From assembly GCA_938028665.1 (NCBI GenBank), contig CALIMB010000022.1:1-64000 (forward strand): 64,000 nucleotides of DNA, read 5' to 3'. Shown here piece by piece: positions 8,380 through 16,677 of the stretch (positions are counted from its first letter, which is position 1; every line of letters begins with the position of its first letter). The position numbers and the translations under genes were made by a program. The stretch comes from an uncultured Thermomicrobium sp. GTDB lineage: Bacteria > Chloroflexota > Chloroflexia > Thermomicrobiales > Thermomicrobiaceae. The notes under the pieces were generated by a model. It made no database searches. It was given only the letters and a program-made list of their open reading frames with translations, and was not told the origin of the DNA.

Positions 8380-9045
8380 ATGGACCAGAGAACCAATAGA
8401 CTCGCGTCGATTCCGCTCGACCCTGCGCTTGCCTTGCCGCGGGAATGGTATGCACGGCCGGCGGTCGAAGTCGCCCGGGAGCTCCTTGGGGCGATTCTGG
8501 TAAGCGTTATTGATGGGGAACTCGTGGCGGGGGAGCTAGTCGAAGTGGAAGCCTATGGTGGACCGGAGGATCCGGCGTCTCATGCCGCGCGTTATCGGAA
8601 CGGGCCGGTGTGGGCCATGTGGGGACCCCCGGGACATACCTACGTGTACCGAGCCTACGGTCTGTATCCCTGCTGTAACGTGGTGACGGAACCGGAAAGT
8701 CAGGCTGGTGCCGTACTGCTCCGCGCGGCTGCTCCACTCCTCGGAATTGAGACGATGCGGGCACGACGGCTGCGCCAGCGTCGCACTACTCGGGACCTGG
8801 CACCAGTGCGTCTGGCCAGTGGTCCTGGTGCGCTGGCGATCGCCTTTGGGATCACCTTGGCACACAACGGCCTTCCGCTTGATGGGCCACCCCTCTGGAT
8901 CCAACCAGGTCGGCAGGTTGCCGAGGTGACGAGGACGACTCGTATAGGGATTAGCCGTGGGACGTCGTTCCTATGGCGATTCCTCGTATCCGGCCACCCC
9001 TCCGTGTCAGGACCGTGCGGCGACCGTGGTTGTAAGGTAGACTGA
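8380..9045 (+). CDS. mpg: DNA-3-methyladenine glycosylase (MPG/AAG family)
   Basis: This monofunctional base-excision enzyme removes alkylated purines such as 3-methyladenine from DNA. The 221-residue protein contains the family landmarks LLGAILV, the catalytic glutamate region GELVEVEAYGGPEDPASHA, the stretch YVYRAYGLYPCCNVV (family form YGMYFCNVV), LASGPGAL, and the C-terminal FLVSGHPSVSGP. No signal peptide is present. The ribosome site is poor, but the N-terminal region before residue 20 is typically variable. It stands between gene-free DNA and a membrane protease gene 38 bases downstream; no functional link is evident. Confidence 0.93.
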   Translation: MDQRTNRLASIPLDPALALPREWYARPAVEVARELLGAILVSVIDGELVAGELVEVEAYGGPEDPASHAARYRNGPVWAMWGPPGHTYVYRAYGLYPCCNVVTEPESQAGAVLLRAAAPLLGIETMRARRLRQRRTTRDLAPVRLASGPGALAIAFGITLAHNGLPLDGPPLWIQPGRQVAEVTRTTRIGISRGTSFLWRFLVSGHPSVSGPCGDRGCKVD

Positions 9046-9083
9046 GGCGGTGGGTAGTACCCTCTGGTGAGGCGGAACACACC

Positions 9084-10061
9084 ATGCCGACGTTTTCGGC
9101 ACTGCAGCTCGTCAGTCTTGCAATGGCTGTACTCTCGCTACGGACACTCGTGCGGGCCTGGCACGGACGGCGGTATCTCCTTGCTGAGCCGATCATCCCG
9201 GGGCAACTCTCGTTACTTGTCGAAATCGCGCTCTTCCTTGTGGTCCCGCTTGGGGTATTGTTCCACGAGGTCGGACACCTGGTGGCAGTCTGGTTGGCGG
9301 GCGGTCAGGTAACTGGATTCGGCTACCTCCTTTTCCTTGGTTGGGTCGAGTACAGCGGTGTTGCGAATCCGTTCGCTCGCTTCTGGATCGCGCTGAGTGG
9401 GAACCTGGTGAGCCTGGTGCTCGGTAGCGCACTGCTCGTGATGGGGCTCTTTCTGAGAGTGCGACGGCCGCTCAGTGTTGTATTCCTTGCGAGTAGTGGA
9501 TTGATCCTGGCAACGACCTTGGTCTTTTATCCAGTACTCGACCTGGTGAGTGGGTTGTATGGTGACTGGATGCAGCTCTATCGCGCACCGTGGCCCTACC
9601 CATTGTGGCTTGGGATCGTTCATGGGGGGCTGGTTCTCGGCAGCGTTGTTCTCTGGAGGAGTCGCTGGTTACGCTGGCGCGTCTCTGAGCGTATTGGTAT
9701 TCCGTGGCGACTGGATGCAACTGATCGGCGAGCCCTAGCTTGGCAGCAACTCGCCGATGCGGCCGAACGTCTCAGTGCGGTGAACTCACAACTTATTGTC
9801 CGGTGCGAGGTGGCCGACGGGACGCCCCTCGTAGAACTCCGCTGGGGGCGCGGAAGCGGGCAGCGGTTGTTGCACGCGCGGGTCGGCGAACGTCCCGATA
9901 TGGTGGAGGTGGTTGCCTTGACAGGTGAACCACCGATTCCGCGGGCAAGCTGGCGTGCGGTCATTCCGGAGAACACGCTCTTTGTTCGTCCGTCGCCGTT
10001 GGTTGACCTTCTCCAGCGGTTTCAGATTGCGACCGATGCGCTGGCGCTCAATGGCAGGTGA
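9084..10061 (+). CDS. M50-like integral membrane zinc metalloprotease
   Basis: A 325-residue membrane protein with about five or six hydrophobic segments in residues 1-195 and a soluble C-terminal domain of roughly 110 residues. The zinc-protease motif HEVGH occurs at the start of a membrane helix (about residue 56), followed by LAGGQVTGFG, as in M50 (site-2 protease-like) enzymes. A second metal ligand of the NPDG type is not obvious; the aspartate in YPVLDLVSGLYGDW (about residue 153) is a candidate. The substrate is unknown. The stop overlaps a GTG codon near the start of the next gene, so the two probably act together. Confidence 0.65.
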   Translation: MPTFSALQLVSLAMAVLSLRTLVRAWHGRRYLLAEPIIPGQLSLLVEIALFLVVPLGVLFHEVGHLVAVWLAGGQVTGFGYLLFLGWVEYSGVANPFARFWIALSGNLVSLVLGSALLVMGLFLRVRRPLSVVFLASSGLILATTLVFYPVLDLVSGLYGDWMQLYRAPWPYPLWLGIVHGGLVLGSVVLWRSRWLRWRVSERIGIPWRLDATDRRALAWQQLADAAERLSAVNSQLIVRCEVADGTPLVELRWGRGSGQRLLHARVGERPDMVEVVALTGEPPIPRASWRAVIPENTLFVRPSPLVDLLQRFQIATDALALNGR

Positions 10062-10066
10062 CTGAG

Positions 10067-10918
10067 ATGTCATGGAAACAGTTGTTTCGGCGGAAGCGAG
10101 AAAACGCGGATGAGGTAGCAGAGACGACAGACTCAGCCTTGTCCACTGTGCGGGAAGCAGAGCGGCGACGGCTTGCGCGCCTCTTGGAACGCCGTGCCGC
10201 GCTCCAGTATGACCTGGCACAGGCGGAGCAAGCGCTCCTCGCTGAGAACCGGTGGACAGAGCGGATCCGCGAGCTGGATGCTGCGCTGGCGCAGGTAGAG
10301 GCAGAACTGGCACAACTTGAGGGAAGTCCCGTGCGAACTTCGGAACCAGCACTACCAGCGATTGCCGTAGAAGTGACCGTGGCAGCTGAAGCACAGCCGG
10401 CAACCATTTCCGTGGCGATCGACGGGATGACCTTCCGTTGGGTGGAGGAGGTTGATTGGGCAGAGCGCGGACATCAGCTTGCGCCAGCGCGGCTCCGGCG
10501 GATGGAAGGGGATGAGGCAGTGCTCCTGGCAGAAGTTGGATACGGACGCCCGCGTGAGGAGCTCCGCGAAACCCTTGCCGCGAGTTTGGAACTTCTGGCT
10601 GCGGACGCACTGGCCGCCGCGCGCCGCGAAGGTGTGGTCTGGGTGCCGCTGACGCTCGCCGATCTTGCTTGCCCGTGCGACCGATGTGGAAGCTGGCGCG
10701 ATATCCGTGGACGCTGTCCGAGCTGCACAGCGCGTGACTGGCAGAGACAACAGCTCCTGCTTGAGCGGAACCAGCTTCGGCACGAGCGCGATGCGGTCTA
10801 TCGTGACTGGCAGCGGACGCGTGACCGCCTACCGGTCGTCCGGCGGCAACTGGCGGAGATTGAGGCGGATATCCGAGCGCTGGAGGCCAAAGGCGTCCGA
10901 CCTTCTGATGCATCCTAA
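10067..10918 (+). CDS. Coiled-coil/zinc-ribbon protein, unknown function
   Basis: A 283-residue soluble protein not recognised as a known family. Residues 15-90 form a highly charged coiled coil rich in Arg, Glu, Ala and Gln. A mixed central domain follows at about 105-200. Two CxxC pairs in CPCDRCGSWRDIRGRCPSC at about 203-221 suggest a zinc ribbon, and a second coiled coil closes the protein at about 225-270. ATG 10067 is preferred because AGGTGA lies five bases before it; GTG 10058, inside the stop of the protease gene, is possible. Pairing with the membrane protease suggests a regulator or substrate, which is an inference. Confidence 0.65.
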   Translation: MSWKQLFRRKRENADEVAETTDSALSTVREAERRRLARLLERRAALQYDLAQAEQALLAENRWTERIRELDAALAQVEAELAQLEGSPVRTSEPALPAIAVEVTVAAEAQPATISVAIDGMTFRWVEEVDWAERGHQLAPARLRRMEGDEAVLLAEVGYGRPREELRETLAASLELLAADALAAARREGVVWVPLTLADLACPCDRCGSWRDIRGRCPSCTARDWQRQQLLLERNQLRHERDAVYRDWQRTRDRLPVVRRQLAEIEADIRALEAKGVRPSDAS

Positions 10919-10946
10919 AAATCCGTCGTCAGAGAAGGTCGTTGGT

Positions 10947-10952
10947 TATACT
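10947..10952 (+). promoter_or_regulatory. Probable -10 element before MFS gene
   Basis: TATACT occurs 56 bases before GTG 11008 in the 89-bp gap after the previous gene. TATACT recurs before several genes in this window. The -35 position is weak, so this is a modest promoter call. Confidence 0.4.
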
Positions 10953-11007
10953 CCGGTACGACTTTCTTGAAGGGTGACACTGGGCTGTATCCAGGGGAGG
11001 GGACGGG

Positions 11008-12273
11008 GTGCAGTGGCGGGAGCCGCTGCGATTGCTGGTAGGGAACCGGCGCTTCGCTGCGCTCTGGTCTTCCGATCTTGTGGCAACGATTGGTGACCGG
11101 ATTCATCGAGTCGCTCTTGCTGCACTTGTCTACCAGCTTACCGGTTCGATGACGGTTGCTGGACTGGCCTTTTTGGCCTCAGGGTTGCCAGATCTTCTTT
11201 TGGGGCCACTGGCTGGAGTTATTGTTGATCGCTTTGACCGGCGTGCAGTGATGATTGCCTCCGATCTGGTGCGTGTTCCGCTCGTCCTCGCGTTGCCGTT
11301 GGCGAGTTGGACATGGCTACTCAGTCTCTATCCGTTGCTCTTTCTCATCAATGCGGCAGCGATCTTGCACCGTCCGGCAAAGATGGCGGCGATTCCGTCG
11401 GTGGTTCCGAGTGGGCAGCTGACTACGGCGAACTCGCTGTCCTCGCTCGCAGAGAGTCTTGGTGATATTGGGGGATATCCGCTTGCCGGGCTGCTTGTTG
11501 GCGGGCTGGTAGCGGTGCTGGGCACGGAGCAGGGGCTGGTCGGGGCGTTTGCTGCTGCAGCGGTGGGCTATCTCTGCTCAGCACTCATACTCTGGCCGCT
11601 CCGCCTTCCGCGGCATGAGCCACGAGAAGCGGCCAGCGTGCAAACCGTGTGGAGCGATCTCATGCAGGGGATTCGTTTTTTAGTTGGCAACGTGCTCATC
11701 CGGACGAACACAATGATTGTCGCGCTGGGTGTAGCAGCCATTGGGATGGCGATGCCGCTCCTCGTCGGGTACGCCTATGCTCGTCCCGAGCATGGCGAGG
11801 TGGCGTATAGCCTGTTGAACTTTGGCATCGGGGTTGGGAGTGTTGCTGGGGCGATGCTCGTCATGACGCTGAATACGCGGCGCCTTGGCTCACTCGTACT
11901 GGGCGGGCTCGTGATCATGGGGGTCGGCTTCGCTGGTCTCGGACTGGAACCACCACTCTGGCTCGGAGTCGGATTGACCGCTTTGACGGGTCTTGGCAAC
12001 ATGCTGTTTCTCGTTCCGAGTGTGACCATTGTCCAGCGGACGACGCCGGAGCAGTTTCTGGGCCGGATCTTTGCGCTGCGTTCGACGGTACTCTTCACGA
12101 TGCTGATTGTGGCGAACGGTGTCGGCGGCTGGATCGGAGATGGGGTGGGCGCAGGTCGAGCCTTTCTCCTGGTTGGGGGTGCACTTGTCCTGGTGACAAC
12201 CATGGCGATGCTCTTGCCGTCGATCTGGCTTGCTGATCGACTCGATGAATGGAGGTTCGAACCATCGCCTTGA
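11008..12273 (+). CDS. MFS transporter (MFS_3-type exporter)
   Basis: A 421-residue membrane carrier with about 12 hydrophobic segments. The cytoplasmic loop motif after helix 2, GVIVDRFDRRAVMIASD, is the MFS signature; RFLVGNVLIRTN marks the central linker. The overall pattern resembles macrolide/enterobactin-type exporters, but the substrate cannot be told. GTG 11008 follows GGGGAGGGGACG, a good ribosome site. A similar but separate carrier lies at 58965-60230. It probably has its own promoter at about 10947. A helical C-terminus ends shortly before the cinA promoter. Confidence 0.85.
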   Translation: MQWREPLRLLVGNRRFAALWSSDLVATIGDRIHRVALAALVYQLTGSMTVAGLAFLASGLPDLLLGPLAGVIVDRFDRRAVMIASDLVRVPLVLALPLASWTWLLSLYPLLFLINAAAILHRPAKMAAIPSVVPSGQLTTANSLSSLAESLGDIGGYPLAGLLVGGLVAVLGTEQGLVGAFAAAAVGYLCSALILWPLRLPRHEPREAASVQTVWSDLMQGIRFLVGNVLIRTNTMIVALGVAAIGMAMPLLVGYAYARPEHGEVAYSLLNFGIGVGSVAGAMLVMTLNTRRLGSLVLGGLVIMGVGFAGLGLEPPLWLGVGLTALTGLGNMLFLVPSVTIVQRTTPEQFLGRIFALRSTVLFTMLIVANGVGGWIGDGVGAGRAFLLVGGALVLVTTMAMLLPSIWLADRLDEWRFEPSP

Positions 12274-12283
12274 TCGGTATACT
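12256..12283 (+). promoter_or_regulatory. Probable promoter for cinA
   Basis: TTCGAA at 12256-12261 and TATACT at 12278-12283 are separated by 16 bp. A start of transcription near 12290 would give a leader of about 20 bases to GTG 12310. The -35 box lies inside the end of the MFS gene. Confidence 0.45.
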
Positions 12284-12309
12284 TGCTCTTTGCGATTGGG
12301 AGGACGTTG

Positions 12310-12789
12310 GTGACGGAACATCCGCTCGCGCGCAGAGTCTACGAAGCGTTCACTCGACGAAGAAACACGCTGGCGACGGCGGAATCCTGCACGGGTGGGC
12401 TCATCGGCCATTTGGTGACCTCCGTTCCCGGAAGCAGCGAATACTATGTTGGTGGGATCATCGCTTACAGTAATGTGGTGAAACGAGATGTTCTCGGTGT
12501 CTCTGAGGAGCTCCTTCGTGCTGTTGGCGCAGTGAGCCGTGAATGCGCTGAGGCGATGGCGCGTGGTGTGCGCGCACTCCTCAAGACCGACTACGCAGTA
12601 GCGACGACGGGAATTGCTGGACCGGGCGGTGGCACGCCAACCAAGCCGGTAGGCCTCGTCTACGTCGCCTGCGCCGGGCCAGAAGGGACAGTGGTCGAGG
12701 AGTACCGATTAAGCGGAGACCGCTGGGAGAACATTACGCAGGCGGCTGAGGCAGCACTACAGCTTTTGCTCCGAGTTGCCGGTGAGTGA
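12310..12789 (+). CDS. cinA: CinA C-terminal domain protein, nicotinamide-nucleotide amidase
   Basis: This 159-residue cytosolic protein is the stand-alone CinA C-terminal domain (PncC), which deamidates nicotinamide mononucleotide for NAD recycling. The landmarks are TAESCTGG at about residue 23, the segment GGIIAYSNVVKRDVLGV, and TTGIAGPGGGTPTKPVG, all diagnostic of the family. GTG 12310 was chosen because GGGAGGA precedes it by six bases; a longer version from TTG 12283 has no ribosome site. It lies 26 bases before the M16 peptidase gene and is likely co-transcribed with it. The N-terminal molybdopterin-binding domain of full-length CinA is absent. Confidence 0.9.
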   Translation: MTEHPLARRVYEAFTRRRNTLATAESCTGGLIGHLVTSVPGSSEYYVGGIIAYSNVVKRDVLGVSEELLRAVGAVSRECAEAMARGVRALLKTDYAVATTGIAGPGGGTPTKPVGLVYVACAGPEGTVVEEYRLSGDRWENITQAAEAALQLLLRVAGE

Positions 12790-12815
12790 CCATGGCCGAG
12801 ATGCGAGTGTGAAGG

Positions 12816-14087
12816 ATGAACTACGAGAAGACGCAGCTGGCCAACGGGATCCGTATTGTCACGAGCCGAATGTCCCAGGTCCGTTCGGTGACGGTCATTA
12901 TCTACGTGCGTGTTGGCTCACGGTACGAGACAGATTGCCTTGCTGGGATCTCTCACTTCTTGGAACACATGCTCTTTAAAGGGACAGAACAACGCCCCGA
13001 CCCGGTTCTGATCAGTGAGGCGATCGAAGGGGTCGGCGGTATTATGAATGCCTCGACGGGTCGTGAATCGACTGATTATTGGGTTAAAGTGCCGAGCGCA
13101 CACTTGGGGCTGGCATTTGACGTTCTCGCCGATATGCTGCGGCACTCACTCTTCGACCCGATTGAGCTCGAGAAGGAGCGGCACGTTATCGTAGAAGAGA
13201 TCCACGGGATCCGCGATACGCCGGATGATTACGTCCACGATCTTGTCGATCAAGCGCTCTGGAACGGCCACCCCTTGGGGAGGCCGATTATCGGTTCGGA
13301 GGAGACCGTCGAGGCGATTACCCGTGACGCATTGATCGCTTATCTCCGTCAGCACTACTGTGCGGATCGGCTCGTAATCGCAGCAGCCGGTGACGTCTGG
13401 CATGAGCAGGTTGTCGAACTGGCTGAACAGTATTTTGGTGATCTTGAACCTGGATCACCAGGTGATCCGCATCCGACGCGAGTCGATCATGCGCGTCCCA
13501 GCGTCCGGTTGCTTACGCGGCCGACTGAACAGGCACATCTGTGTGTCGCGTGGCCGGCGTTGCCCTACACCGATGAGCGACGCTTCGTCCAGGGGATGCT
13601 CGATGCGGTCTTGAGTTCCGGGATGAGTTCCCGGCTCTTTAAGGAGATCCGGGAGCGGCAGGGTCTGGCCTACGAAGTCTACGGATATCTGCGTGAGTAT
13701 GCCGATGTGGGGCAGGGTGTAGTGTATACCGGCACAGACGTGGAGCGGGCAGAGCGTGCACTCCGGGCGGTGCGTCACGAGTTGGAGAAGCTGGTTCGTG
13801 TGCCGGTACCGACTGAGGAACTTGAGCGAATGAAAGAGCTTCGTGTCGGTCGGATTGTCATGGGTCTTGAAGATAGCCGCGCGGTGGCAAGCTGGATCGG
13901 TGGGCAAGAACTCGTCTTTGGTGAGGTGCTGACGCCGGAGGAAGTTATTGCCCGCATCCGTGCAGTGACGAGCGAAGAAATCCAGGCGCTCGCACAGGAG
14001 CTATTCCAGTCGAACCGGTTCGCGCTTGCGGTTATCGGCCCGTTCGAAGATCCTGAGCCACTCCTCGCAGCCGTACGCGGCGATTAG
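12816..14087 (+). CDS. M16 family zinc peptidase
   Basis: A 423-residue insulinase-type peptidase. The inverted zinc motif HFLEH is at about residue 47, in the context LAGISHFLEHMLFKGT, with the downstream glutamate in ERHVIVEEIH about 76 residues later. The second half carries the usual inactive M16 domain with RPTEQAHLCV and the Arg-Tyr-like substrate region LAYEVYGYL. No signal peptide is seen, so the enzyme is probably cytosolic, as in the Bacillus YmxG/mitochondrial processing peptidase-like group. The stop overlaps the convergent hydrolase gene by four bases. The role may be peptide degradation. Confidence 0.92.
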   Translation: MNYEKTQLANGIRIVTSRMSQVRSVTVIIYVRVGSRYETDCLAGISHFLEHMLFKGTEQRPDPVLISEAIEGVGGIMNASTGRESTDYWVKVPSAHLGLAFDVLADMLRHSLFDPIELEKERHVIVEEIHGIRDTPDDYVHDLVDQALWNGHPLGRPIIGSEETVEAITRDALIAYLRQHYCADRLVIAAAGDVWHEQVVELAEQYFGDLEPGSPGDPHPTRVDHARPSVRLLTRPTEQAHLCVAWPALPYTDERRFVQGMLDAVLSSGMSSRLFKEIRERQGLAYEVYGYLREYADVGQGVVYTGTDVERAERALRAVRHELEKLVRVPVPTEELERMKELRVGRIVMGLEDSRAVASWIGGQELVFGEVLTPEEVIARIRAVTSEEIQALAQELFQSNRFALAVIGPFEDPEPLLAAVRGD

Positions 14088-14719
14088 CTCCACTGGCTGA
14101 CCAGTTGCTCCATCCACGGCCGCTCACGCCCGATCGTCGTGGTCGGACCGTGGCCAGGGAAGACCATCACCTCGTCTGGAAGTTGGAGCAGGCGGCGCAA
14201 GGTCTGGATGGTCTGTTCCAAACTCGCGCCCGGTAGATCGACCCGTCCGTATCCGCCAGGAAAGAGCGTATCGCCCCCAAAAAGCCAGCGACGAGTGGGT
14301 TCATAAAGAGAGATTTGCTCTGGTGTGTGTCCTGGCGTGTGAATGATCTGGAAGCACAAGGGGCCAAAGGAGAGGGTGTCTCCGTCGTCCAGGAACTCGT
14401 CGGGCGGTGCCGGCTCGATGGCGAATGGCAGGGGTGTCAGGAGCGAGCGTGGCTGCTCTAGGCGAGGTACTGCTTCTGGGTGCGCAGCGATCGGCGCTCC
14501 GGTCTCCCGTCGCAGTTTGGCGGCATCAACAATGTGATCCCAGTGCGTGTGCGTAATGACAATCCGCTCCAACCGGGCGTGTCGTTGCTCCAGTTCGTTG
14601 AGCACCGCGAGGAATGACTCGGGCGGCGCGTCGATAAGGAGTGCGTGGTTTCCGTCCACAATGAGGTAGGCATTTGTCTCCAATGGTCCACAGGGAAGCG
14701 TCACAATCTCGATGTCCAT
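14084..14719 (-). CDS. Metallo-beta-lactamase fold hydrolase (glyoxalase II-like)
   Basis: A 211-residue cytosolic hydrolase with two metal ions. It shows HTHWDH at about residue 56, the histidine in HTPGHTPEQ, the aspartate in FGGDTLFPGG, and the final PGHGPTTT. These are the full set of metal ligands for the glyoxalase II-like branch. Substrates in that branch include S-lactoylglutathione-like thioesters and persulfides; the true one is unknown here. It is convergent with the M16 gene and is separated from the ABC permease gene (also minus strand) by 66 bases, so a shared transcript with that operon is possible. Confidence 0.88.
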   Translation of the reverse strand: MDIEIVTLPCGPLETNAYLIVDGNHALLIDAPPESFLAVLNELEQRHARLERIVITHTHWDHIVDAAKLRRETGAPIAAHPEAVPRLEQPRSLLTPLPFAIEPAPPDEFLDDGDTLSFGPLCFQIIHTPGHTPEQISLYEPTRRWLFGGDTLFPGGYGRVDLPGASLEQTIQTLRRLLQLPDEVMVFPGHGPTTTIGRERPWMEQLVSQWS

Positions 14720-14785
14720 TGTGTCCTCCCGCTCGCGCGGCGCTCCACCCGCGCAGACGGTCGTCAGTATGCCGCAAACGAAGGA

Positions 14786-15643
14786 TTACAGATCACGTCG
14801 TTGGAAGCGAGCCATCGCGAGAAGCAAGAGGACAACGGTGTATCCGATGCTGTACCAGACAGCGAGCGAACTTGGTGGCACGGTTGTGCCGAAGGGGTTT
14901 GGTCCCAAGAAATTGACCGCAATGCGCGGCTGGACAAGATAACTCGCCAGCCGCCACATGCTGTCGCTTGGGACGAGGATCGACACGATCACGCCGATCC
15001 GTACAAGGATGTCGTTATCGAGTGCAGTGCCGATCTGTTCGACGAGCCCTCCGGTGATGGCCAGGCCATACAGCATGAAGACGATGACACCATTGGCAAC
15101 GGTCGAAAAGAGTGTGCTGCCGAGCATGGTGAGGCTTAACAACATGAATGCAACAAGGAGGATAAGGCCGTAAGCCTGTAGGATGTTTGGTGGCCTGTAG
15201 TCGCCGATGAAGCGTGCAGTCATGGTGACGATTGCGACCATGACACCGATATAGATCGCCAGCATCCCGGCATAGCCAAGCCACTTGCCGAGCACAATTT
15301 CCCAGCGATGGATTGGCTTCGGGATGATCGCGTGGAGCGTTCCCTGCTCGATCTCACTGGCAATCGTGCCAACTGCAGCGAAGATAGTCATGACACCAGC
15401 GAGAAAATTGACAGTCCACAGGCCCAGGAGCACCATAGCGCTGGCAAAGACCTCGTAAGGGAGTATCGTGGTCGCGCCTCGTGACTGGCGTTGGGCTTCC
15501 ATCGCACGCCAGTCCTGCACGAAGAGGTGGAAGCCCCAGACGTAGAGCACGGCGAAGATGAGGCTAAGGAGGATGACGCCAAGGACAAGCTTCTTTCGCA
15601 GTCCCTCACGAAATGTCAGCTGGGCGATGATGGCGGCTTTCAT
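14786..15643 (-). CDS. ABC-2 type transporter permease
   Basis: A 285-residue integral membrane protein with six predicted membrane helices and a large loop after helix 1 (about residues 43-65), typical of ABC-2 export permeases. The segment IASEIEQGTLHAIIPKPIHRWEI is the usual coupling motif that touches the ATPase. Its start overlaps the stop of the ATPase gene by four bases, so both are translated as one unit. The pair could export a small molecule or lipid, or be a NosY-like/bacitracin-type system; the substrate is not visible. No substrate-binding protein is nearby, consistent with export. Confidence 0.87.
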   Translation of the reverse strand: MKAAIIAQLTFREGLRKKLVLGVILLSLIFAVLYVWGFHLFVQDWRAMEAQRQSRGATTILPYEVFASAMVLLGLWTVNFLAGVMTIFAAVGTIASEIEQGTLHAIIPKPIHRWEIVLGKWLGYAGMLAIYIGVMVAIVTMTARFIGDYRPPNILQAYGLILLVAFMLLSLTMLGSTLFSTVANGVIVFMLYGLAITGGLVEQIGTALDNDILVRIGVIVSILVPSDSMWRLASYLVQPRIAVNFLGPNPFGTTVPPSSLAVWYSIGYTVVLLLLAMARFQRRDL

Positions 15644-16596
15644 CCTGACTCCGCCTGTTCGTCGCTCACCAATTGGACGAAGAGATCTTCAAGCGAGCGA
15701 CGTTCCGGTATGACCCCATAGACCGGAACGCCGGCCCGGACCAGGAGATCGACTGCGTGTGCAACCGCTGCTTCATCAGCTGCACGGGCAATGAGGACGG
15801 GACGTTCACCGTGCTGTACGGCATCAACCTGAATTAAGCGTTCAAGCGCGTGTAGTGTCCCGTCTGGCAGAGCGCCGAGGCGGAACTCCACAGCGAGGTC
15901 GCCGGCTAAGAGTGAGGACATCGGTCCGAGGGCGATGACACGGCCGCGGTTGACGATGGCGATCCGGTCACAGATGGCCTCGACCTCACTCAAGAGGTGC
16001 GAATTGAGGAAGACGGTCACGCCGTCAGCTCGCAGGCGACGAATAAGGTCACGAACGTCGCGGCGTCCAAGTGGGTCGAGTGCTGAGGTCGGCTCATCCA
16101 AGATGACGAGTCGGGGTGAGCCGAGCAGCGCTTGGGCGATCCCGATCCGCTGCTGCATCCCTTTGGAGTAGGTCCGTATCCGACGGCGCGCTGCCTCAGC
16201 AAGTCCGACGAGTTCCAACACTTCAGGAATGCGGCGGCGGCGCTCGGCGCGACTGAGTCCGTAGAGCTTGCCGTGAAGATCAAGCAGTTCCTCGCCAGTC
16301 AGCCAGTCGTGGAAGCGGAAAAGTTCCGGTAAGTAGCCGATCTGCCGACGGGCACTGTGATCACCAAGTGGCCGTCCGAGCACACGTCCCGTGCCAGCCG
16401 TGGGACGAATCAGGCCGACCAACATCTTGACAGCGGTTGTCTTGCCGGCGCCGTTCGGGCCGAGGAAGCCGAACACCTCACCGTAACCGACGGTGAGGGA
16501 GAGGTCTGCGACAGCAATGCGATCACCGAACGCTTTGCGCAGACTATACGTCTCGATCGCCCAGTCGCTACATTGCGGGAGTGCTCCGCTGGTCAC
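15640..16596 (-). CDS. ABC transporter ATP-binding protein
   Basis: A 318-residue ATPase that drives the ABC-2 permease next to it. The Walker A motif is GPNGAGKTT at about residue 45, the signature appears as [10 protein letters not shown], Walker B as [12 protein letters not shown], and the switch histidine follows in [12 protein letters not shown]-terminal extension of about 75 residues has the shape common in drug- or lantibiotic-export ATPases (the CcmA/NatA-like group). The start is GTG 16596, with AGGAAG six bases upstream. The gene lies 81 bases after the anti-sigma gene, with a hairpin between them. Confidence 0.92.
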   Translation of the reverse strand: MTSGALPQCSDWAIETYSLRKAFGDRIAVADLSLTVGYGEVFGFLGPNGAGKTTAVKMLVGLIRPTAGTGRVLGRPLGDHSARRQIGYLPELFRFHDWLTGEELLDLHGKLYGLSRAERRRRIPEVLELVGLAEAARRRIRTYSKGMQQRIGIAQALLGSPRLVILDEPTSALDPLGRRDVRDLIRRLRADGVTVFLNSHLLSEVEAICDRIAIVNRGRVIALGPMSSLLAGDLAVEFRLGALPDGTLHALERLIQVDAVQHGERPVLIARAADEAAVAHAVDLLVRAGVPVYGVIPERRSLEDLFVQLVSDEQAESG

Positions 16597-16622
16597 CGGT
16601 TGACTTCCTGCTCTGCAGACTG

Positions 16623-16657
16623 ATGGGGCGAGTGACGGTGCCCTCGCCCCATTTTTC
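16623..16657 (+). terminator. Hairpin with T run, oriented for the plus strand
   Basis: Ten-base arms at 16623-16632 and 16643-16652 (ATGGGGCGAG and its complement) enclose a 10-nt loop and are followed by TTTTTCTC on the plus strand. This is a textbook intrinsic terminator for plus-strand RNA, yet the genes on both sides are on the minus strand. It may also stop minus-strand RNA from the anti-sigma gene, though no U run follows in that direction. Confidence 0.65.
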
Positions 16658-16677
16658 TCACAAGCGCGCTTTGAATT

